Positions 6,936 to 10,853 of a stretch of DNA of 10,853 nucleotides are shown piece by piece. Positions within the stretch are counted from its first letter, which is position 1. Each line of letters starts with the position of its first letter. The stretch spans positions 1 through 10,853 of the forward strand of contig CAMLJW010000152.1 of NCBI GenBank assembly GCA_946480485.1. The letters run 5' to 3'. The translations under genes were made by a program, and so were the position numbers. Origin of the DNA: an uncultured Streptomyces sp. (lineage in GTDB: Bacteria > Actinomycetota > Actinomycetes > Streptomycetales > Streptomycetaceae). The notes beneath the pieces were generated by a model. That model was given only the letters and a program-made list of their open reading frames with translations, was not told the DNA's origin and did not search any database.

Positions 6936-7454
6936 TCACGCGCGGGCGACGGGCGCCGGGACCGCTTCGGTGAGTTTGGCCAAGTCGTCGGGGCACAACT
7001 CGACTTCGAGGCCGCGGCGGCCCGCCGAGACGCAGATCGTGGTGTGGGACGAGGCCGAGGAGTCGAGCACCGTGCGCAGCTTCTTGCGTTGACCGAGCGG
7101 GGAGATGCCGCCGCGGACGTACCCCGTCGTGCGTTCCGCGGCCGCCGGGTCGGCCATCGTGGCGCGTTTGCCGCCGACCGCTGCCGCCAGGGCCTTCAGG
7201 TCGAGTGAGCCCGCCACGGGGACGACGGCCACCGTGAGCTCGCCGTCGACGTCCGCGACCAGGGTCTTGAAGACCCGGTCGGGGGACACGCCCATCGCCT
7301 CGGCCGCCTCCTCGCCGTACGACGGGTGCGACGGGTCGTGCTGGTAGGCGTGGACCGTGTACGGGACCCCGGCCGCGGTGAGCGCCATGGTCGCGGGCGT
7401 GCCTGCGGACCGCTGCTGTTTCTTCGTCTTCTTCGCCATCAGCCTCTTCGCCAT
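6936..7454 (-). CDS. ybaK: YbaK/EbsC-type aminoacyl-tRNA deacylase (Cys-tRNA(Pro) editing), 172 aa
   Basis: Free-standing trans-editing enzyme; the family removes mischarged amino acids, classically cysteine from tRNA(Pro), in the cytoplasm. Family features: GTPATMALTAAGVPYTVHAY at the N-terminus, the conserved lysine K63 in RVFKTLVA, AAAVGGKRATMA, the GGISPLGQRKKL loop (115-126), and CVSAGRRGLEVELCPDDL near the end. Length is normal. Start: ATG 7454 with a weak GAGAAG site 4 nt ahead, or the in-frame ATG 7439 (MAKKTKKQQR), which gives a 167-aa form and resembles homologue N-termini I recall. Both starts sit inside a 15-bp duplication. The gene lies 47 nt downstream of the LON-domain gene on the same strand and is probably co-transcribed. 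The exact amino acid edited is not certain from sequence. Confidence 0.92.
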   Translation of the reverse strand: MAKRLMAKKTKKQQRSAGTPATMALTAAGVPYTVHAYQHDPSHPSYGEEAAEAMGVSPDRVFKTLVADVDGELTVAVVPVAGSLDLKALAAAVGGKRATMADPAAAERTTGYVRGGISPLGQRKKLRTVLDSSASSHTTICVSAGRRGLEVELCPDDLAKLTEAVPAPVARA

Positions 7455-7482
7455 CGGTCTTCTCGCGTCAGCCTTCTCGCGT
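7430..7482 (-). repeat. Two adjacent short tandem duplications at the ybaK translation start
   Basis: TCTTCGCCATC occurs at 7430-7440 and 7445-7455 (period 15), duplicating the start codon and following codons. Just upstream, CTTCTCGCGT occurs at 7459-7468 and 7473-7482 (period 14), duplicating the weak ribosome site region. All copies are exact over the stated lengths. Confidence 0.85.
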
Positions 7483-7501
7483 ACGTCGGTGGAGAGTCGC
7501 G

Positions 7502-8242
7502 TCAGTTCAGACTCGTCGGGCCGCGTGTCAGGTCCGCCGCGGGCAGTGACGGCAGGTTACGGATGATCGAGGTCTCCGCGCGCAGCATTCTCAGCTCCTC
7601 GCGCAGGCGCGACGCCGTGTCCGGGGCCTGGAGCAGGTGCTGCTTCGCAGGGACGTCCAGCACCGCCGCGGCCGCGACCAGGTACGAGACGACGGACGGC
7701 TCGTCCGGCAGCTCGGCCCTGGCCGACAGGGACCGCTCACGCGCCCCGGCCAGCCGCTTCTGGTACTGCCCGAAGGCCCGCAACACCCCTTCGGCCAGCG
7801 GCCCGGCCTCGTCCCCCGGCTCCTCCACCAGCTCCTCGAGCTCGGCCGTCAGAAACGAACCGGACGCGTCCACCGACAGTAGCCGCACCCGGGTCGTCCC
7901 GGTGGCCAGCACCTCGAAGCTGCCGTCGGCCCGCTCCCGGATGGTCGCCGCGTCCGCGACGCAGCCGACCTCGTGGAAGGCCTTCGCCGGGTCGTCACCG
8001 AAGCCGGCGGAGGGCCCGCGTCCGGGTACGGCCGTCTGGTCCGGCATGCCGGGGGCGCTCTGCACGACCTCGTGACCGTCACGGATGGCGACGACGGCGA
8101 ACCGGCGCGGCTCGTCCTCGGGAGTCTTCAGTAACTCGCGCATCATGGCGCGGTAACGCTCCTCGAAGACGTTCAGGGGCAGCACGAGGCCCGGGAAGAG
8201 TACGGAGTTCAGGGGGAAGAGCGGGAGCCGGACGGTGGTCAC
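7502..8242 (-). CDS. LON peptidase substrate-binding (LAN) domain protein, 246 aa
   Basis: Stand-alone relative of the N-terminal substrate-binding domain of Lon protease, with no AAA+ or Ser-Lys protease domain. The opening RLPLFPLNSVLFPGLVLPLNVFEERY is the family signature. Other matches are GCVADAATIRERADGSFEVLATGTTRVRLL (about 93-122) and a helical C-terminal half with SVVSYLVAAAAVLDVPAKQHLLQAPDTASRLREELRMLR. Length fits the single-domain family. The start is GTG 8242 (VTTVRLPLF), with TAGGCT (minus strand, plus 8251-8256) 8 nt ahead and no Shine-Dalgarno, so the mRNA is probably leaderless. The ybaK-type gene follows on the same strand. The cellular role of these proteins is not established; peptide or client binding is inferred from the domain. 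Confidence 0.93.
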   Translation of the reverse strand: MTTVRLPLFPLNSVLFPGLVLPLNVFEERYRAMMRELLKTPEDEPRRFAVVAIRDGHEVVQSAPGMPDQTAVPGRGPSAGFGDDPAKAFHEVGCVADAATIRERADGSFEVLATGTTRVRLLSVDASGSFLTAELEELVEEPGDEAGPLAEGVLRAFGQYQKRLAGARERSLSARAELPDEPSVVSYLVAAAAVLDVPAKQHLLQAPDTASRLREELRMLRAETSIIRNLPSLPAADLTRGPTSLN

Positions 8243-8256
8243 GACGCAGAAGCCTA
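8240..8256 (-). promoter_or_regulatory. Candidate leaderless promoter -10 (TAGGCT) and GTG start of LON-domain gene
   Basis: On the minus strand TAGGCT (8256-8251) lies exactly 8 nt before GTG 8242, the same geometry as TAGTCT before the ABC ATPase. No Shine-Dalgarno or clear -35 is seen. Confidence 0.5.
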
Positions 8257-8293
8257 ATGGTCGCAGGGGCCGGCGGGGCAGCCGTGCTCACTC

Positions 8294-8346
8294 CTTGGAT
8301 GCGCGACATCCTCGTTCCGTGATGTCGTCCCTTCATCGCGTCCAAG
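8294..8346. repeat. Long imperfect inverted repeat at the left edge of the TnpB remnant
   Basis: CTTGGATGCG then CGACATC (8294-8310) pairs with GATGTCG (8321-8327) and, after a 9-nt bulge, CGCGTCCAAG (8337-8346). That is 17 pairs with one G-T wobble and a 10-nt loop. It falls where TnpB similarity begins, so it may be a transposon-end hairpin or a rearrangement scar. Confidence 0.6.
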
Positions 8347-8564
8347 CACGCAGCGCAGGCGTGCCCGTGGTACACGTCGACCCCGCCCACACCTCGCAAA
8401 GGTGCTGCGAGTGCGGACACGTCTACAAGAAGAACCGGGTCGACGAACCGGGTCGACCAGGCCCTCTTCCTCTGCCGGAACTGCGGGGTCGTGCCCACGC
8501 GGACCAAAACGCTTGCCACAACATCGCCCAACGGTGGCGCCGCGATGTGGAATGCGGGGCGTGA
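8331..8564 (+). pseudogene. tnpB: TnpB (IS200/IS605 family OrfB) C-terminal remnant, frame-disrupted
   Basis: Only the last ~75 residues of a TnpB-type RNA-guided nuclease remain. The main frame gives AGVPVVHVDPAHTSQRCCECGH (first zinc-ribbon Cys pair) and, after a disrupted stretch, AHADQNACHNIAQRW, which includes the Asp of the third RuvC motif, ending at TGA 8564. Between them, ALFLCRNCGVV with the second Cys pair lies in another frame. The cause is visible: GAACCGGGTCGAC is tandemly duplicated (8432-8444, 8445-8457; +13 nt), and the frame returns near 8490-8495, where one G appears missing from an expected GTGGCCCAC. About 300 N-terminal residues, including the first two RuvC motifs, are absent. 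No TnpA or full IS is present. It cannot encode a working nuclease. The exact left boundary is uncertain. Confidence 0.8.
8432..8457 (+). repeat. Perfect 13-bp tandem duplication inside the TnpB remnant
   Basis: GAACCGGGTCGAC occurs twice back to back (8432-8444 and 8445-8457). Removing one copy rejoins KKNRVD to QALFLCRNCG, the expected zinc-ribbon order, so this is the frame-breaking event. Confidence 0.88.
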
Positions 8565-8616
8565 GTCACGCGTCCCTGCCACCCCGTAAGGGGTGCCTGG
8601 ACGGAGGAGTCCACCC
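8556..8616 (+). other. Cluster of hairpins at the TnpB 3' end, possible omega-RNA/right-end remnant
   Basis: Three hairpins are packed here: GCGTGA (8559-8564)/TCACGC (8566-8571) across the stop codon; CACCCC (8580-8585)/GGGGTG (8590-8595) with a GTAA tetraloop of the stable GNRA type; and TGGAC (8598-8602)/GTCCA (8609-8613). A competing pairing of GGGTG (8591-8595) with CACCC (8612-8616) also exists. In IS200/IS605 elements the guide (omega) RNA overlaps the tnpB 3' end and extends to the right end, so this position fits. It could equally be a terminator. Confidence 0.35.
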
Positions 8617-8659
8617 AGCAGCCAGCCTGATCGGGCCGGGCCACCGCACGCGGAGGGCC

Positions 8660-8770
8660 GGGGTGCGTGTCGGGCGGACCACCAGTTCGGGGTGCGTGTC
8701 GGTCAGACCACCGGTTGGGTGCCACGTCGGACCGAACACCGGCTCCGGACGCGTGTCGGCCGACGATCAG
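8660..8770. repeat. Degenerate 28/29-bp tandem repeat upstream of hisD, about 3.5 copies
   Basis: Units start at 8660 (29 bp), 8689 (28), 8717 (28) and 8745 (partial). The best-conserved parts are the opening GGGGTGCGTGTCGG (8660 and 8689) and the later ACCACCGGTT / ACACCGGCT. The third and fourth units have drifted (GGGTGCCACGTCGG, CGGACGCGTGTCGG). No gene crosses this stretch convincingly, and there are no spacers, so it is not a CRISPR array. Confidence 0.7.
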
Positions 8771-8779
8771 GGGTGTGGC

Positions 8780-8815
8780 GGCCCATGATCCGGTTGTGTG
8801 CAGGCCGCTGATCCG
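8780..8815. repeat. Direct repeat, 13 bp, period 23, upstream of hisD
   Basis: GGCCCATGATCCG (8780-8792... first copy begins with the G at 8780) recurs as GGCCGCTGATCCG at 8803-8815, matching at 11 of 13 positions. GCGGCC (8778-8783) and GGCCGC (8803-8808) also form an inverted pair. Spacing of about two helical turns would suit paired protein sites; this is inference. Confidence 0.5.
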
Positions 8816-8821
8816 CTGCTC

Positions 8822-8838
8822 GTATCAGCGATTGATAC
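8822..8838. promoter_or_regulatory. 17-bp operator-like palindrome upstream of hisD
   Basis: GTATCAGCGATTGATAC has perfect 6-bp arms (8822-8827, 8833-8838) and a 5-bp centre. It is AT-rich in a GC-rich setting and lies at about -58 to -42 relative to the presumed hisD transcription start at 8880, just upstream of the candidate -35. It could be the site of an activator or repressor for the his operon. Confidence 0.45.
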
Positions 8839-8843
8839 AGCCG

Positions 8844-8882
8844 TCCGACGCCCGATCCCCGTCTGAGAGAATTGGCCCTGTG
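8844..8882 (+). promoter_or_regulatory. Candidate leaderless hisD promoter
   Basis: TCCGAC (8844-8849) as -35, 17 nt, then GAGAAT (8867-8872) as -10, with 7 nt to GTG 8880. No Shine-Dalgarno precedes the GTG, so transcription probably starts at the start codon. Confidence 0.5.
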
Positions 8883-10202
8883 ATCTCCCGTATCGACCTG
8901 CGCGGCGACGCCCTCCCCGAGGGCTCGGCCCTGCGCGACCTGCTGCCCCGAGCCGACTTCGACGTCTCGGCCGCCCTGGAGAAGGTGCGTCCGATCTGCG
9001 AGGCCGTGCATCATCGGGGCGATGCCGCGCTGATCGACTACGCGGAGAAGTTCGACGGCGTGCGGCTGGATCAGGTGCGCGTGTCCGCCGCGGCCCTCGC
9101 GCGGGCCCTGGAGGAGCTCGACCCCGCTGTGCGCGCCGCCCTGGAGGAGTCGATCCGCCGCGCCCGCATCGTCCACCGCGAGCAGCGCCGCACCACGCAC
9201 ACCACCCAGGTCGTGCCCGGCGGCACGGTCACGGAGAAGTGGGTGCCGGTGGAGCGGGTCGGGCTGTACGCGCCCGGTGGCCGCTCGGTCTACCCGTCCT
9301 CCGTGATCATGAACGCCGTGCCGGCGCAGGAGGCGGGCGTCGGCTCGATGGCGCTCGCGTCCCCGCCGCAGAAGGACTTCGGGGGCACCCCGCACCCCAC
9401 CATCCTCGCCGCCTGCGCGCTGCTCGGCATCGACGAGGTGTACGCCGCCGGAGGCGCCCAGGCCGTCGCGATGTTCGCGCACGGCACCGAGTCCTGCGCG
9501 CCCGCCGACATGGTCACCGGCCCCGGCAACATCTGGGTCGCCGCGGCCAAGCGGTACTTCACCGGCAAGATCGGCATCGACACCGAGGCCGGCCCCACCG
9601 AGATCGCGGTCCTCGCGGACGAGACCGCCGACCCGGTGCACGTCGCCGCCGACCTGATCAGCCAGGCGGAGCACGACCCGCTCGCGGCGGCCGTCCTCGT
9701 CACCGACTCCGTCGCGCTGGCCGACGCCGTCGAGAAGGAGCTGGCACCCCAGGTCGCGGCCACCAAGCACATCGAGGACCGGACCGCCCCGGCACTGGCG
9801 GGCAGGCAGTCCGCGATCGTCCTGGTCGACGGCGTGGACGCGGGCCTGCGGGTCGTGAACGCGTACGGCGCCGAGCACCTGGAGGTCCAGACGGCCGACG
9901 CCACCGCGGTGGCGGACCGCGTGACGAACGCGGGCGCGATCTTCATCGGCCCCTGGGCGCCCGTGTCGCTGGGCGACTACGCGGCGGGCTCCAACCATGT
10001 CCTGCCGACGGGCGGCTGTGCCTGCCACTCGTCCGGCCTCTCCGTGCAGTCCTTCCTGCGCGGCATCCACATCGTCGACTACACGCGCGAGGCCCTCGCG
10101 GAGGTGGCGCACCACGTGGTGACGCTCGCCGACGCCGAGGATCTGCCCGCTCACGGTGCCGCGATCAAGGCGCGTTTCGGATGGAAGGTGCCCGGCAAGT
10201 GA
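8880..10202 (+). CDS. hisD: Histidinol dehydrogenase, 440 aa
   Basis: Last two steps of histidine biosynthesis: zinc-dependent NAD+ oxidation of L-histidinol through histidinal to L-histidine, in the cytoplasm. Family motifs and catalytic positions are intact: [20 protein letters not shown] (121-140), [26 protein letters not shown], zinc ligands Q262 and H265 in ISQAEHDP, catalytic E332-H333 in YGAEHLEV, D366 in [17 protein letters not shown], and H425 in LPAHGAAI. Length is standard. The start is GTG 8880 ([10 protein letters not shown]), matching the family N-terminus and the -10-like hexamer 7 nt upstream; the frame is open back to 8667, but that part runs through the repeats. Its TGA overlaps the hisC start, so the two genes are translationally coupled and it heads the his operon seen here. 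Confidence 0.97.
   Translation: MISRIDLRGDALPEGSALRDLLPRADFDVSAALEKVRPICEAVHHRGDAALIDYAEKFDGVRLDQVRVSAAALARALEELDPAVRAALEESIRRARIVHREQRRTTHTTQVVPGGTVTEKWVPVERVGLYAPGGRSVYPSSVIMNAVPAQEAGVGSMALASPPQKDFGGTPHPTILAACALLGIDEVYAAGGAQAVAMFAHGTESCAPADMVTGPGNIWVAAAKRYFTGKIGIDTEAGPTEIAVLADETADPVHVAADLISQAEHDPLAAAVLVTDSVALADAVEKELAPQVAATKHIEDRTAPALAGRQSAIVLVDGVDAGLRVVNAYGAEHLEVQTADATAVADRVTNAGAIFIGPWAPVSLGDYAAGSNHVLPTGGCACHSSGLSVQSFLRGIHIVDYTREALAEVAHHVVTLADAEDLPAHGAAIKARFGWKVPGK
10183..10188 (+). promoter_or_regulatory. Ribosome binding site of hisC inside hisD
   Basis: GGAAGG lies 10 nt before GTG 10199, within the last codons of hisD. This supports the overlapping GTGA start. Confidence 0.6.
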
Positions 10203-10853
10203 GTTCCTTCGGAATCGACGACCTCCCGGTCCGTGACGAACTGCGCGGCAAGTCCCCCTACGGCGCACCGCAACTCGACGTCCCCGTACGCCTGAACACC
10301 AACGAGAACCCGTACCCGCTGCCCGAGCCGCTCGTCGAGCGGATCGCCGAGCGGGTGCGCGAGGCCGCCCGGAACCTCAACCGCTATCCCGACCGGGACG
10401 CGGTGGAGCTGCGCACCGGGCTGGCCGAATACCTGACGAAGACCGGCAAGTACGCGGTCGGCGTCGAGAACGTGTGGGCGGCCAACGGATCCAACGAGGT
10501 CATCCAGCAGCTGCTGCAGACCTTCGGCGGGCCCGGCCGTACGGCGATCGGCTTCGAGCCCTCGTACTCGATGCACGGCCTGATCGCGCGCGGCACCGGT
10601 ACCGGCTGGATCTCCGGTCCCCGCAACGACGACTTCACGATCGATCTCGCCGCCGCCGAGCAGGCGATCGCCGATTGCCGGCCGGACGTCGTCTTCGTCA
10701 CGACCCCCAACAACCCCACGGGCAACGCGGTTGCGCCCCAGACGGTCCTCGCCCTGTACGAGGCCGCGCAGGCGGCCAAGCCGTCCATGGTGGTCGTGGA
10801 CGAGGCGTACATCGAGTTCAGCCACGGCGACTCGCTGCTGCCGCTGCTCGAAG
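10199..10853 (+). CDS. hisC: Histidinol-phosphate aminotransferase, 5' portion (runs off window end)
   Basis: PLP-dependent aminotransferase of histidine biosynthesis converting imidazole-acetol phosphate to L-histidinol phosphate with glutamate as donor. The first 218 codons are present and open to the right edge. Visible: [11 protein letters not shown] (32-42), [12 protein letters not shown] (61-72), the PLP-phosphate region [12 protein letters not shown] (95-106), the TPNNPTGN motif (169-176) and [10 protein letters not shown] (198-207) with the PLP-ring Asp. The Schiff-base lysine lies beyond the window. The GTG start overlaps the hisD stop by GTGA and is served by GGAAGG 10 nt ahead, so translation is coupled to hisD. 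Nothing appears disrupted. Confidence 0.95.
   Translation, partial: MSSFGIDDLPVRDELRGKSPYGAPQLDVPVRLNTNENPYPLPEPLVERIAERVREAARNLNRYPDRDAVELRTGLAEYLTKTGKYAVGVENVWAANGSNEVIQQLLQTFGGPGRTAIGFEPSYSMHGLIARGTGTGWISGPRNDDFTIDLAAAEQAIADCRPDVVFVTTPNNPTGNAVAPQTVLALYEAAQAAKPSMVVVDEAYIEFSHGDSLLPLLE

Noticed and set aside
8235..8330. N-terminal part of a transposase upstream of the TnpB tail
   Set aside because: The open frame continues upstream, but the residues (Arg/Gly/His-rich) show no TnpB similarity and overlap the LON-domain gene start and its promoter.
8660..8770. CRISPR array
   Set aside because: The 28/29-bp units are directly adjacent and diverged, with no unique spacers and no cas genes nearby.
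8565..8879. Histidine attenuator or leader peptide before hisD
   Set aside because: No short frame with a run of His codons and no terminator/antiterminator pair next to hisD; the gene appears leaderless.
8703..10268. 521-codon minus-strand open frame opposite hisD
   Set aside because: It is a shadow of hisD: an Arg/Gly/Val/His-rich product with no recognisable domain, while hisD has every catalytic residue intact.

Overview
The window reads as a piece of a Streptomyces (or very close actinomycete) chromosome. The DNA is strongly GC-rich with G/C-heavy third codon positions, many GTG starts, several genes that appear to be leaderless, and protein sequences typical of the genus. The outer genes (dnaE at the left, the hisD-hisC operon at the right) are chromosomal housekeeping genes, and from memory this dnaE-to-his order is conserved in streptomycetes.

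Layout: (1) 3-2246, the 3' part of dnaE (replicative DNA polymerase III alpha), closed by a perfect 13-bp-stem terminator. (2) 2353-2532 on the minus strand, a 59-residue basic, Gln-rich protein with a strong ribosome binding site. It diverges from (3) 2755-3972, a NYN/PIN-like putative RNase; the shared upstream region is AT-rich and holds an imperfect dyad. (4) A 13-bp tandem repeat at 3999-4060, then an ABC exporter: ATPase 4143-5174 and membrane subunit 5239-6050. The permease appears to carry a single-base frameshift near its N-terminus. (5) 6085-6795, a DUF2567-like four-helix membrane protein with a His-containing pentapeptide repeat. (6) A convergent-gene spacer full of hairpins (6792-6914). 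(7) Two minus-strand genes, a LON-substrate-binding-domain protein (7502-8242) followed by a YbaK-type aminoacyl-tRNA deacylase (6936-7454). (8) 8243-8879, a scarred intergenic region with a broken TnpB (IS200/IS605 family) C-terminal remnant, several hairpins, a 28/29-bp degenerate tandem repeat, a 23-bp-period direct repeat and a 17-bp operator-like palindrome. (9) hisD (8880-10202), translationally coupled to hisC (10199 to the window end), steps of histidine biosynthesis.

The coding content is mostly ordinary core genome and I see no convincing complete new system. The unusual material is at small scale: the TnpB remnant with two compensating frame changes and possible omega-RNA-like structure at its 3' end, the repeat and palindrome array ahead of hisD, the frameshifted permease start, the small divergent basic protein, and the recurrence of a -10-like hexamer 6 to 8 nt before GTG starts (leaderless transcription).
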